Notes under the pieces: generated by a model
Databases searched by the model: none
What the model saw: only the letters and a program-made list of their open reading frames with translations
What the model was told of the DNA's origin: nothing
Shown here: positions 11,178-21,622 of the stretch, one piece after another
Numbering within the stretch: the stretch's first letter is position 1
How the letters are laid out: each line of letters begins with the position of its first letter
Program-made: the position numbers and the translations under genes
Assembly (NCBI GenBank): GCA_003971905.1
Contig: RSEE01000024.1
Coordinates: 62,001-126,000 of the forward strand
DNA from: Moniliella sp. 'wahieum'
Lineage: Eukaryota > Basidiomycota > Moniliellomycetes > Moniliellales > Moniliellaceae
Direction: 5' to 3'
Length of the DNA stretch: 64,000 bases

Positions 11178-12204
11178 TTAGGCCTTGTCCTGCATCTCGT
11201 CTTCAACGTCGTAAGGCGAAGGCGGCGGATGTTGGGCTTGTTGACCGGCTGGACGGAACATGGTGGAATCAATAGCAAAGTGTCCCATGACAAAGTAGAT
11301 GATCACCACCACGACTTCCATCGCATACTCTAGGACGGCCTTGGTAATCGGTGGGCCCATGAACGGATTGGACGAGAACATGCGTACGGTCACATACGCC
11401 GCTCGGACGGCCATAAAGGGCATAGCAACCGCCAAGAAGGCGAGCAGACGAAGAGGCATGCGGCCAAGCGAGTGCGGCTGACTCTGTTTTTTGGCAAGCA
11501 ACAGTTTCGGTACGCGTTTCGTCACCCCACAGAGCAGAATCAGTGCGATCAGACAGGCGACTAGGGCGCACAGCAGCACATCAGCCGTTTTGATCGTGTC
11601 TGGCAGAGACACATTGGCTTGGAGCGAAAAGGATCCGGCGGGGAGGGTGTTCATGCCAACGATGAGCAGGATCGTTGCAGCCAGCGTGAGAAGGTGGAGC
11701 ACTCGCAACACACCCGCCGGTTTCTCCTTCTTTTTGTTGTTGGTAGGGGTGGGATCCAGGGTGCTGTAGTCATTCAACTGCGACACTGTAGGTTCCACGG
11801 CCCTAGAGAAAAAGGACAGGGAGGCATTGATGAGCCAGGGAAAGCCAATGGACTGGAGAATGAAGCCGGCGATGTTCACGCCCATGTTGCTGTAGTGCTG
11901 GTGGTCGGCTATCACAATGAGAATGTTGCCGGCCAGGCGGACTGAGAGAAGAGAGCACATTCATGGGACGTCAGCTCACGGCTTGGGGCAAAAGAAACGG
12001 TATCCAAAGCCACAACAAAAGGCAAAGAGGTGGTATCACGGACGCGAGAGAGGTGGAACATACCCAGGGAGAAAGAACCAGAAAGATAAACCCATTCGTG
12101 CGGCGGGCACCGTGTTTGACCACGTTAAAGATAGACGCGAGGAGCAAGACGGCATAGATCGCGATAAAGACCTCGTTGATGATCCGAGACGTATGGAGCG
12201 ACAT
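11178..12204 (-). CDS. DUF7702-like fungal multi-pass membrane protein
   Basis: This is a probable seven-helix membrane protein of unknown function. The start ATG (12202-12204) opens MSLHTSRIINEVFIAIYAV, and helix 1 ends in KHGARRTNGFIFL. An intron runs from a GTATGT donor near 12062 to a TTCTCTCAG acceptor near 11946. The second exon continues VRLAGNILIVIADHQHYSNMG, AGFILQSIGFPWLINASLSF, a loop with KKKEK, then VLHLLTLAATILLIVGMN, TADVLLCALVACLIALILLCG, MPLRLLAFLAVAMPFMAVRA and LEYAMEVVVVIIYFVMGHFAID. It ends with a soluble tail EDEMQDKA. Spacing and the charged loops resemble DUF7702 proteins; I cannot give a function. The exon junction does not keep frame exactly, so an indel is likely. 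Its promoter is duplicated at 17.7-18.4 kb. Confidence 0.65.
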
Positions 12205-12362
12205 TATGGCGAAATGTGGTGTGGGCGCTGCTGTGGACACAGGGATGGGGGATGAAAGGTGTCCAAAGAGAAGCGAAAGAGTGAGTTGGAAGTCGATCCG
12301 AGCGTGGGAGCGTGGGTGGTTGTGCGGAAAAGATACGGATGGGCAGAAAGGAGGCCGGCATG

Positions 12363-12370
12363 CTTTATAC
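12363..12370 (-). promoter_or_regulatory. TATA box of the DUF7702-like gene
   Basis: GTATAAAG on the - strand lies about 160 bases upstream of the ATG. The same TATA and leader are repeated, without the gene, at about 18240-18420 on the + strand. Confidence 0.6.
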
Positions 12371-12409
12371 CTTGTTGGACACTAGTGTTTTTTTTGCAAC
12401 CAGTGGAGC

Positions 12410-12620
12410 ATAGTTCCTCTGTTGGGCCGGTCGGGGGGAGATCCTCCACTCGAACTGCGCAGCGGTGGTGTCCATCACAAAACAGCCACGGCTGCCACCA
12501 GCCGGCTTTTGGCACTCGCCCCCCATACAGCGAGGCGAAGAGTAATGGCTACCAACACTTACCGACCTTTCCAGGACGGCGAAACTCCGGGGGGTCTTTC
12601 GGCTGAATTGCAGACAGTTA
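12410..12620 (-). repeat. Upstream block, copy 1 of a roughly 220-base duplicated sequence
   Basis: This segment upstream of the DUF7702-like promoter recurs at 17702-17960 in the opposite orientation at about 80% identity by eye. Shared landmarks include GCCGAAAGACCCCC, AGGTCGGTAAG and AACTGCGCAGCGGT. Copy 2 keeps a stretch with GGTTCGAATCC that copy 1 lacks. Confidence 0.75.
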
Positions 12621-12663
12621 TTTTCGGCGTGATTGCATTTACCCCATGTTGCCGAGGTATATT

Positions 12664-13024
12664 GTTCAACGTTCAACGTTCAACGTTCAACAGAGCGTAG
12701 AGCGGTTTGGTTATCAAGAAGTGATCTATTAGTCGACAGGAGAAGCTATCAGTGCATCAGAGCGATTGTGGATTATCGCGTATGAAAGACAAAGCTTTCT
12801 CGGCGTCATCGATCATCCATATTCGTCGTCGTGGTCATGACCGGCCGTGCTGGTTGCGGCGTAATTCTTGCAGGATTTCGTTGAGGACTAATATGGATGA
12901 GTGCGAGGAGCTGTGTGTGCGGGCGCGGCAGAGGTGTGGACTGCAAGTATGAATTAGTGAAAGAAAATGGTGATATAGTGTTGTTCCGCACTCAGTACTC
13001 AACGTTCAACGTTCAACGTTCAAC
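12664..13024. repeat. Paired arrays of a 7-base repeat (AACGTTC) flanking about 300 bases
   Basis: Arrays of AACGTTC, about four units each, occur at 12664-12692 and 12997-13024 in the same orientation. The unit contains the palindrome AACGTT. The sequence between them has no recognised gene. The pair could be the ends of a small inserted element or two independent microsatellites. Confidence 0.7.
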
Positions 13025-13443
13025 ACCGCAGTCTATATACGCAGACACCCATCGTTGGCCGCACAGCCGTTGTCGGTGATACTACTGATACAGACTAATG
13101 GGTCACGTTCGTCCGTACATCGGCCTGATGGGCCTGATGTGTGTGTGCCCCGCCCGGCATATGCTTTTCTTTCCTCTCTCCTGGCACGTTCGTGTGTTCG
13201 TGTGTTCCTTTCTCCCCGTTTTCTCTTTTTTTCCTCTGCTACATCGTCTCTCGACCTCCCCACGGTCGTCCCTCTCTTCATATATAACAGTCTTTCGGCC
13301 ACAGTCTTTAGTCGGGGCACCCGCAACGTTGCCAGAGCCACACTGCCGTGAACGGGCCCACCTATACGCTTAGGAGTGTCCCTTCTATTTTCAGAACTTA
13401 CTGGCAGTGAGGATTTTATTGTCTTTGTGGTTTTCATCTGATT
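13025..13443. other. Intergenic region, no gene recognised
   Basis: This T/C-rich sequence contains a TATATAA at about 13280. Nothing convincing is coded on either strand. It separates the AACGTTC arrays from the 3' end of NYN copy A. Confidence 0.4.
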
Positions 13444-16400
13444 TCATGTAGGTAAAATGAGTCTTGGCGCCATCGCGAAAACAGGTGGAAGAAGAGAGGA
13501 CGATTGCAGGCCCCGGAATGAGACGAGTCCCACAGCCTCTGTTGGGAGGAAACTGAATATGATGAGATCCTTAGGAAAAGCATGGCAACACTTTGACGTC
13601 AACCGGCTTAACTTTGTCCGAGAACTCGCATCGGCCTGATCGACGTCCTGCTGCAACGCAACCACTTCAGCCCGCACCACTCCCTTTTCCAGAGCCCCAG
13701 ACACCAACATGACCGTACTCTTCACATCATTCATTCCACACGTCTCTCCCTCTGAATCTGCAGTGCGCAACCAGGAGAAGAAGGTATACTGCTGCAAGAG
13801 CATCGAGAGGGCCATGATGCTTCCTTGGCTTTGCAGCAGACCAAGCAAGGAGCGGAAGCGCGATTCCATCGTGCCCAACGTAACCATGACTCCCATCGTG
13901 CCCGGCCTGGGCAGATCCAGCCAATGAGTCCAGGTCGTGCTTCCTTCGGTTTTGCGCGGATCACAGGATGCGCAGCGCTTCCCCGTTGCGTGACCGCTAG
14001 GTACGCACCGCGAGGGCATCCTCCACACGCGAGACTGTGGCAGTTGAGAATGGGTTTGCGAGTGTGGTGGGGGCTGTGTTTGCAACTGTAGTGAATTCGA
14101 TTGGCGCTTCTTCGTACGAAGAGTCAGAAGCATCATAGGTGGAGTCATAGTCGCGCGGGTCAGACTGGGGCGGGCACGACACAATTCCATAGCGCTGCAG
14201 CGTGTCCACCGAAAAGCCGGAGGATCGCGTCGCGTTCCCATTCCGCAAACACCTCATTGAACGAATGCGGCAGCTTATCCTGCACGGCAAACAACTTGCG
14301 ACCCAACCGGTCCATATCAATCTGGTCATAGTGCAGGCCAAACGAGTATCCAACCGGACACGAATATTTTGGGGATCGAACTTGGCTGGTGCCAGCAGAC
14401 GCACCACTTTGTCCCGCGCGGCTTCGGACAAGTACTTTTCGAACGCAGATACGGTCCCCGTCACTTCGAGCGGTACGCCACGAAGGAGAATGAGGTGGGC
14501 GGAGATAAAGGGGGAGGAAGTGGTGGACCAACCGCGCTGGTATTGCTGGAACAGATACCAAACCAGGCACTTGTACTTGCCATCAAATGCTTCTCCGTGC
14601 AGCACCGTCGGCGCGTGAGTCCAGTCTTGCAACTTGGCCAGCCCCGTATCCGGGCAAAAGGGGACGCCATCAGGTGCCACCTCGCTCAGCTGCCTGGCCG
14701 GGTCCCACGCCGATACCTCATCCAATGTTGCTAACGATTTACTGTCTTCGTCCGTCCACAGCGATGGGTGCAGCACAACCGACTCCAAGCATTCTTGCGC
14801 AAAGCGGCGCTGGGAAGCGACCGGGAACAAGCTCACATACTTCTCCTTCTCCGCCATCTCAAGGAATTGGCAAAATTGTCCAATCGTAGGATAGTCCCAT
14901 CCGTGCAACTTGTTGTGCTGCCGATGGAGATACGTAGGTTGCGATTTCACCCTTCCTTCCAAACGCTGGTTTTGGAGAATGCGCACCAACAGCGCGAACT
15001 TGGACTGCACCCTTATCCGATTGATGTGAAACGAAGAATCGCCGTCCTTCTGCCACAAACTGATATAGTAATTCGGAACGCTCAGGCGAGGATCTGCCGT
15101 CGGCTGGGGCAGCGGCATTGTCTCTGCAGGACGGGAAGCGTGTGACGACGAGTGGGAGGACTGCCGCCAAGACGATTCGAGCATGAATTTAGGTGTAAGT
15201 GGTTCAATGTTGTCCAGGGAGCGGCGCCATGCGACTGGGGCGGGACGCTCCACGTTACCAGGGGCTGACGGCAGGCCAAGAGGAGGAACGGGTTGAGACG
15301 GGGTGTCAGCATTGGCGCTGGGGTGCATCCCTTGACCCGAAAAAAGCGCTGAAGGTGTCGCATCGGGAAAGGCTTGCGAAGGGCAGGCAAAAGGCTAGAA
15401 GCTTCAGTTGGGGCCTCTTGGGTAGAGAGGGAGGTTGGAACGGTCTGACAGACCCCCAATGCGAAGCAGGGGAGATGTGCGAGCCATCAGTTGAACCTGG
15501 TTCCCGGTTTGACGAGGCCTTGGTGAAGTCATCAACGCCGGATGAGCGAATCGCCGCCAAACCTGCCGCGATGGCCTCAGACTCCGTGGGGAGTGGGCTA
15601 TTGGGGTTTGCAGCGAGCATGGTCCGACATGCTTTCACGATGTCATTCTCTTCCACCAGCTCAATCCACGCGTATCCATATTGGGAGGACTGACCCGTGG
15701 TTACCAACCCAATTCGCTCCGCCCCGGCCACGTAGGAAGTCCAGTTGTGCGCTCCCACGCGGGCGAAGGCGTGGTAGCTGTAGCTGTTCAGGATCAAGGC
15801 AGTTATCTTAGACTGCCGTTGTTTCGTCGGCCCCGCCCCTGGGTCGTCCTTCCTGATATCCGGGTCGATGGGCTGGTTGAGTAGCATGGAAAGCAATGGT
15901 GCATACTGAAACAGTCCTTTTTTCAGCTCATTTACACCCAGTTTGGTCGACGGCGACGAAATCTGGAAGTTGGCTGGAGGATCCTGGGCTAACGTGGAGG
16001 AGACCGTAGAGGGAGATGCATGGGCATCCACTGGCTGCGGAGGTCGACAAGGGCACCGTGGTTGGGATGGGAGTCAGACTTAATTTGCAGCACATCTTCC
16101 CGGAATCGGAGGACCTCATCGGCATTGGCCCGCAGCTCAGGGGAGGCGGAAGCGGGTACAATCAACAGGATTTGGTACCCGCGTCCGCGGAGGGAGGGCA
16201 GATTGTACGCCAAGTCCCCTTTGCCCGAGATAATTACGATGCGAGCGGGGGGGGGATGGTCGAGGGCAAAGGACATCATGTCCCCTGCCAACATAAAGTC
16301 AGGCTTCTTCTCCAGTCTCCCATGCGGTGTGTCGACAAGGATAACACCGCCTCGTTGGATCTCCTCGCACACCTGGGCGAGACGCTGAGACGGAGGCCGG

Positions 16401-16949
16401 ACCTCCGGGTTGGAGAGTCCCTGGTAGGCCCGGAATTGGACGATGAGAACAGGACGCGCGTGGAAGTCTCCGGCAGGGACTGCGGTAGACTGGACGATGG
16501 ATCGAATGGCACGGACAATGGTGATGCCGTCAATACCTGAGGGTGGTTGCACATTCTAATGGGATAGCGGGAGAGGGGAAGGACGGGTTAGTCCACGGTG
16601 TATGTAACGCTAAAGAGGACATGGTATCGGCCATGGTCTTGCTGTGGGCTGGATGCCCACATGGCCATGTTGTGCGTACCTCAATATCCCAAAAGATGGC
16701 GCAGTTGATGGGAGCGGATGGGGTGGGGACGGGTGTAGAGACGGGGGGTTGGTGATGGCAACCGATGTGCCCCCTCGCCTATCAGGAATGGATGCCCGTG
16801 ATGGTTGCAGGTATCGGGAGGAAGAAGAGGGGGGGCGTAGGAGTCGGCTTGGCGCGGGGAGAGAGTGGAGAGCCAAAATGAGAGTAGATTACAACTATCG
16901 TAGCGGACAAGACGACACAGAGCGTAGTCACAAGGATGATGAACGCCAT
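13444..16949 (-). CDS. NYN-domain protein with LOTUS-like regions, copy A (MARF1-like)
   Basis: This is a probable RNA-binding protein of the NYN (PIN-like nuclease) superfamily. The first exon opens MAFIILVTTLCVVLSATIV, a hydrophobic segment that could be a membrane anchor. The NYN domain starts INCAIFWDIE, is split by an intron (16556-16679), then reads GIDGITIVRAIRS, LVDTPHG, FMLAGDMMSFALDHPPP, IVIISGKGDLAYNLPSLRGR and ANADEVLRFREDVLQ. Two later stretches have a winged-helix/LOTUS look: KITALILNSYSYHAF...YVAGAERIGLV...YAWIELV, and FALLVRILQ...HGWDYPTIGQFCQFLEMAEKE. The C-terminal third is unassigned. The frame shifts after LVDL near 16030, where copy C stays open, and the anchor and NYN parts are in different frames, so either another intron or decay is present. 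The catalytic-type motif is GKGD rather than GDGD. Confidence 0.65.
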
Positions 16950-17620
16950 ACGGGGGGAGGAGGAGGAGGAGAAGGAGAAGGAGGTGGTGGTGGTGGTGGT
17001 GATGGGAAGAAGGAGATGGAGCGGAGAGAGAGGCGGCGACTTTAACCCAAGGGGGGGGGGGAGGGGGCGAGGGGCGGGCGATTCGACGAGGACGCTGCGC
17101 AGGGCGCGCGCAGCCTCGGCTGAGAGAGGCCGCGCCAGGAGCGATTCAGACGAGGGGGGGCTGGCAGCGTTTGAGGGAGTGGGGGTTGCGAGTGGCACGG
17201 CGACGAGTAGCCACTTAACAATCACTCGGCCCAGACGGTATCCTTGCCGGTGGTGGGCATACGTACGCTCAAGAATGTCTGTCCCTGCCAAGTACCGTAC
17301 ACGCAGCGCACATCCTGCGAGTTATATATTCGCCTTATACCTAAGCGATGCTCGAAATTACATCGTGGTACGTTTTGTGCGCATCCAACCCACGTCTTGC
17401 TGGTCACCGGTCACGCGACCAGTGTCGGCGTATCTCCGCCGCTTCTGCGCCGCCTCTCCCAGTGCATGCGCACTGCCCCCGTGAGCACTCTAAGTCAACG
17501 AAGACAAGCTCTCCAGAGAGAAGAGGGGGGGAGAAGGTGATGGATCTCTTCCAAGAGAAGAGTCCGTTAGGGCAGAACATAGGGGAGAGACGGATAGAAC
17601 AGCGCGATGTGTGATGCGTG
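16950..17620. promoter_or_regulatory. Copy 1 of the NYN/verprolin divergent promoter, verprolin gene absent
   Basis: On the - strand this carries the NYN leader, including GAATCGCTCCTGGCGC, TCAGCCGAGGCTGCGCGC and a short GGTGGT/GGAGGA tract at 16962-17002. On the + strand (17270-17490) it carries a close match to the promoter and leader of the verprolin gene: GCGAGTTATAT, TTTGTGCGCATCCAACCC, TTGCTGGTCAC and TATCTCCGCCGC. After about 17490 the match ends and no verprolin coding sequence follows. Shared-promoter status is inferred from comparison with 21620-22200. Confidence 0.7.
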
Positions 17621-17701
17621 ATCAGCTGCATGTATGATGGCGCTGAGGACATGGCAACGTTCCGTGTGCGTCCCGGATGACTGTGGCAGAAAGACTGTGT
17701 T

Positions 17702-18420
17702 GGTATAAGCCACCTGCAGGTAAGCCGAAAGACCCCCGTGGGCTTCGCTGTCCTGGCAAGGTCGGTAAGCGTTGGTAGTCATGACTCGTCGCCTCGCTGG
17801 GGAGTGCCCGTGGATTCGAACCAGTACCGCAAGCCGGCTGGTGGTATAGCCGTGGCGCGGTTTTGTGATGGGCACTATGACCGCTGCGCAGTTCGAATGC
17901 GGAGGATGCCCTCGCGTCTCCCAAATTCCCTTGGGCCCAACAGAGGAGCTGTGCTCCACTGATTGCGTAGAAACATATTAAGTGGCGTGTAAGGCAAAAT
18001 CTGATGGTAACTAAGAATAACATTGTACCCGCGAGAGGTCATCCTAATATACTTATACGCAAATATACTTATACGCAAAGCACAGGCAAAAGAAGAAAGG
18101 TAGCTCAAAGAAAAGAGCCTTGCAGGTCAGACCGTCAAGTCGGTTCGCCCCCAAGCAGGTCAAACCAAACTAGTATTGAACCAAACTGATGAGTATCGAC
18201 CCAGGTGTGACAAAACACGATGGTGTCCACAACCAAGCCGTATAAAGCATGTCGGCCTTTTGCTCATCCGCATCTTTCCGCACAACCACCACGCTCCCAC
18301 GCTCGGATAGACGACTAACTCACTCTTTCGCTACCCTTTGGACACCTCTCATCGATCATCCCCCATCCCTGTGCCATCCACCGCAGCGCCCACACCACAC
18401 TTGCGCCATGATGCATGATG
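17702..18420 (+). repeat. Gene-less duplicate of the DUF7702-like upstream region and promoter
   Basis: 17702-17960 matches the reverse complement of 12410-12620. 18240-18420 matches the TATA box, leader and start context of the DUF7702-like gene (TATAAAGCATG, CCACGCTCCCACGCTCGGAT, ACTCACTCTTTCGCT, GCGCCCACACCACA). The match stops at the start codon, and no DUF7702 coding sequence follows. About 280 unmatched bases (17961-18239) separate the two blocks, including a 17-base direct repeat ATATACTTATACGCAAA near 18047-18080. Confidence 0.75.
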
Positions 18421-18444
18421 TTGCTCTATATACCTCTGTGTCAT

Positions 18445-18472
18445 GGGGGGGGGTCCCGAGGGGGGACCCCCC
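18445..18472. repeat. GC inverted repeat at a duplication breakpoint
   Basis: GGGGGGTCCC and GGGACCCCCC arms face each other across a few bases, giving a stable potential hairpin. It lies exactly between the end of the promoter duplicate and the start of the LTR-like element. Confidence 0.7.
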
Positions 18473-19314
18473 TGTAGTTTATTAGGAGTAAACGTATAAA
18501 CCCTTGGACCGGTCAATCGGTGTCTCGTGCGTTAGGTCCTGCTCCAGATCCTGGTTGAACCGAGCGGGTGTAGAGGCGAGGGAGAGATCCTCTAGTTTGG
18601 GTGGCTGCCTGCGTGCAAAGGCCGCAGTCCAGACCCTCCGAGGTAGGAGCCGCGTACGTAGGTCGTTAGACCAGCTGAAGGGGTCCAGGAGCTCCGAAGT
18701 TACTCTGTTCCTCGCAGCGTTCACTCGGTACGCTGTAGTAGGCGGGAACAGACAGAGTCCTAAAGAATAGCAAGCACTACTGATGAGAGTAACCGTGGAT
18801 TGCATCAGTGCACTCGACGTAAGTCGTGAACTCGTAAGCGTAAGCGTGGTAGAAGGCTGAAGCTAGTTGAATGGCGAGAGAGGAACTGGTAGTCGGGGAG
18901 ACCAAAGATAGGAGACAGGATGGTCGACAAGGAACACAGCTAGCAAGCCTTAGACATGGCTGCTTACATACAGCAGAAGGAACCAGGCCTCAAGTGCCTC
19001 ATGACAGGTATAGACAGAATGCGGGGCACTTCCCAGAGAGGTAAAGACTAATGCACAGCCCTTGCTTCCCAAGGTGCTGACGCTGCGTAGTCGAGCGCAG
19101 CAGGAAGGGTTCCGACAAGACTGGACGCAATGGGCACAAAGAATCGTACCGATAAGCCCATGCGGCCATGGCGGGCCGCGGATGATATCCGCAGCAAGGA
19201 TAAGGTGTCGACTGGCTCTCTCTCGCTAGTCTAACCGGACTGACGCGTGTTGGGCTGAGATGTCTACGACACGCGGGGCTCAGCGTCCGGAGATAACCGG
19301 AGCGCCCCGTAACA
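18473..19314 (-). mobile_element. Solo LTR-like element (LTR retrotransposon remnant)
   Basis: The segment is about 840 bases. It is bounded on the - strand by TGTTACGGGGCG and CTAATAAACTACA, giving the TG...CA ends of an LTR and a polyadenylation-like AATAAA near the 3' end. No internal retrotransposon coding region is present, so it would be a solo LTR fossil. No matching target-site duplication is visible, which fits later rearrangement at its ends. Superfamily and age cannot be set from one copy. Confidence 0.45.
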
Positions 19315-19990
19315 GGTTGCTAGCACCGCCCCCCCGTCTCTACACCCCCTCCCACCCCATCGGCCCTCATCAACTGCGCCATATGTTGGGATATTGGGGT
19401 ACGCACAACATAGCCATGTGGGGATATATCCCACGGCAAACACCATGCTCAATACCATGCCCTCTTTTGCGTATACCACATGTACTAAAACGTCCTTCCC
19501 CTCTCTCGCTATCCCATTAGAATGTCCCACTACCCTGTGGTATCAACGGCTTCACCCTCGTCCGTGCCATTCGTTCCATCGTCCAGTCTACCCCGGTCCC
19601 TGCCGCAGACCTCCACGCGCGTCCAGTCCTCATCGTCCAATTCCGGGCCTACCAGGGACTCAACAACCCGCAGATCCGGCCTCCATCTCAGCGTCTCGCC
19701 CAGGTGTGCGAGGATATCAAACGAGGTGGTGTCATCCTCGTCGACACGCCGCATGGGAGACTGAAGAACAAGGCAGATTTTATGTTGGCAGGGGACATGA
19801 TGGCCTTTGCCCTCGGTCATCCGCCCCCGCTCGCATCGTAATTATTTGGGGCGACGGGAACTTCTTGTACAACCTGCCTCCCCTCCGCGGACGCGGTACC
19901 AAGTCCTGTTTTGATTGTACCTACTGCCGCCTCTCCTGAGCTGCGGGCCAATGCCGATGAGGTCCTCCGGTTTCGGGAAGATTGCTGCAG
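19315..19990 (+). pseudogene. NYN-domain gene, truncated copy B
   Basis: The sequence begins abruptly inside the first exon, just before the NYN domain, at the edge of the LTR-like element. It has lost the promoter and hydrophobic exon. INCAICWDIG, an intron from GTACGC (19399) to CATTAG (19520), TASPSSVPFVPSSSL in one frame, and FMLAGDMMAFALGHPPP remain recognisable. The acidic motif reads WGDGN. Similarity to copies A and C stops at the end of the NYN domain (about 19980), so no LOTUS-like region is kept. Frame changes are present. It is most likely a non-functional fragment. Confidence 0.75.
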
Positions 19991-20228
19991 ATCACGGCTA
20001 ACACCCCCCCGGCACAGGCCACACTGTTTCAGCAGCTTTCAGCGCTCACCCCACCCCAAGTAGCTGAATTACATACCAGACATAGCAGGCATACCAGACA
20101 TATCAGGTACTTAGCCTCGCCTAGCCGACCTAAGCTTGTCGTGCGCGAACCTGGACCAGCGATAAAGCGAATGGCTCGCGCCTTGACTCGCGCCCGAGGG
20201 ATACCTATGCCGACTGGCCACCCCACGA

Positions 20229-21622
20229 TCAAACGTGCGCGGCGGGGAAGTCGGAACGCAGATGGAAGGTCCAGTTGCCCCGGTGGGCCGCTGGCTCGGG
20301 CGGCACGCGCGAATTAGTGTGGGAGGTGGTACGTGCGTGGGAGGTGGTACGTGCGTGGGAGGTGGTACGCGCGTGGGACTTGGTGCGGGCGTGGGACTTG
20401 GTGCGGGCGGGCGAGGCAACGGTAGCGGTAGCGGCCGAGGCCAAGGCAGAAGCAGAAGCAGGTGCTGGAGGAGGACCGGAAGCACTCGAACTACGAGGAC
20501 GGTCCGGAGTCGATCGAACGGAAGGAGAGCGCACACTGCCACCCGTCGTCCGGACCGGCGGGCGCGAGTCAACGTCGGCCGGAGGGAAGAATCTGAGGCG
20601 GTACGGCGCGCTACCGCATTGTTGGTCAACACGCTAGCTAGGAGCGGAGGTGCGTGCAAGCGCGTCGAGGCCGAAGCAGGCGGCGGAGGCGCAGCGGGCG
20701 ACGCAGGCGGACGGGATACCGAGGTCGTACGAGAAGCTGCCACAGGCGTGGTCAGCATCGGAGGGGAAGCAGGCGCCGCAGTGCCCGGAGGGGCAGGTCC
20801 AGGACGACGAGGTGCCGCAGGTGGAGGAGGCGGCGCAGATGCCGCGGGAGGAGGCGCATGCGGCGGGAGGAGGCGGGGGCGCAGGACTCGCCCTCCAGGA
20901 GGCGGAGGAGGCCGGGCAGGCATCCCCAGTCGCCCCGAAGGCGAGGCGGGCGCGGCGCGCAGCAGGAACGCTCGGCAGCGAAGGCAGGCAAATGGCTTGG
21001 GGCCGGGCTTGGGAGGAGGCGGGCGAGTGAGGGTCGAAGGTCGCGGCGGAGCAACGGGTGGACGAGAAGGAGGCGTAGGGCCGGAGGGGCGGTGCTCGTG
21101 CGGTGCGGGGGGCGCGCGACCGGGAATGGGTGGAGCACGAGCCGGGGCAGGCGGCAGGCACAGGCGGTGGGGGTGGGCCGATGGCGCGGCGGGAGCAGGC
21201 CCCCAACAGCGGCTTGGGGGCACCCGGGGGCTTGGGGCCGACCCAAACGGCTTGGGCGGCGGGCGGGCCGGCGCGGAGGGGCTCTCGTCGCGATGAGCAA
21301 TCATGGTGGACGCCCCCGGCGGCCGGTGGCTCGGAGCTTGGGCATCCCGCCGGCGAACAGCCCAGCAAGCGGCTGGGGAGTAGGAGGATCGTCCTCGGCA
21401 GCAGCGGTCATGGGCCTGGCAGGAGCAGCGCGCCGGGGATGGGCGAGCGCCACCAGGAGGCCGCGGCGGTTTGCCCAGTGCGGGGAGTCTGCCGGTGTTG
21501 CCTGCGCCGGCTGAGCCAGAGACTATGCCGCCGCCTCCGGTGTTGGGGCCGGAGCGGTCGTTGGTCTGGGTCTTCTTGAGTGTGCGCCCGTTCTTGATGG
21601 CGGCCTGGAGGGCGGAGTCCAT
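20229..21622 (-). CDS. VRP1: Verprolin / WASP-interacting protein (WIP family)
   Basis: This actin regulator binds G-actin and the WASP homologue Las17/Wsp1 at cortical patches and supports endocytosis and polarised growth. The start ATG (21620-21622) opens MDSALQAAIKNGRTLKK, then TQTNDRSGPNTGGGG, a WH2 actin-binding motif of the LKKTxTNDRS type. A long proline-rich region of roughly 350 residues follows (runs such as APPPPPAAP). FFPPADVDSRPPV and an 18-base tandem repeat coding ARTxSH units (20320-20412) come next. The end GNWTFHLRSDFPAAHV resembles the WASP-binding end of verprolins. The proline-rich frame and the C-terminal frame differ near 20640. A short intron (candidate acceptor CTAGCTAG near 20636) or an indel would explain it. 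It shares a divergent promoter with NYN copy C. Confidence 0.8.
20320..20412 (-). repeat. 18-base coding tandem repeat in verprolin
   Basis: About five imperfect 18-base units encode ARTKSH/ARTTSH hexapeptides shortly before the C-terminal WASP-binding stretch. The units are nearly identical in DNA, suggesting recent expansion. Confidence 0.8.

Noticed and set aside
12664-13024. CRISPR-like or telomere-like repeats
   Set aside because: The unit is 7 bases with no spacers and does not resemble fungal TTAGGG telomere repeats.
20000-20228. Possible remaining LOTUS region of NYN copy B
   Set aside because: The sequence after 19985 does not match copies A or C on either strand.
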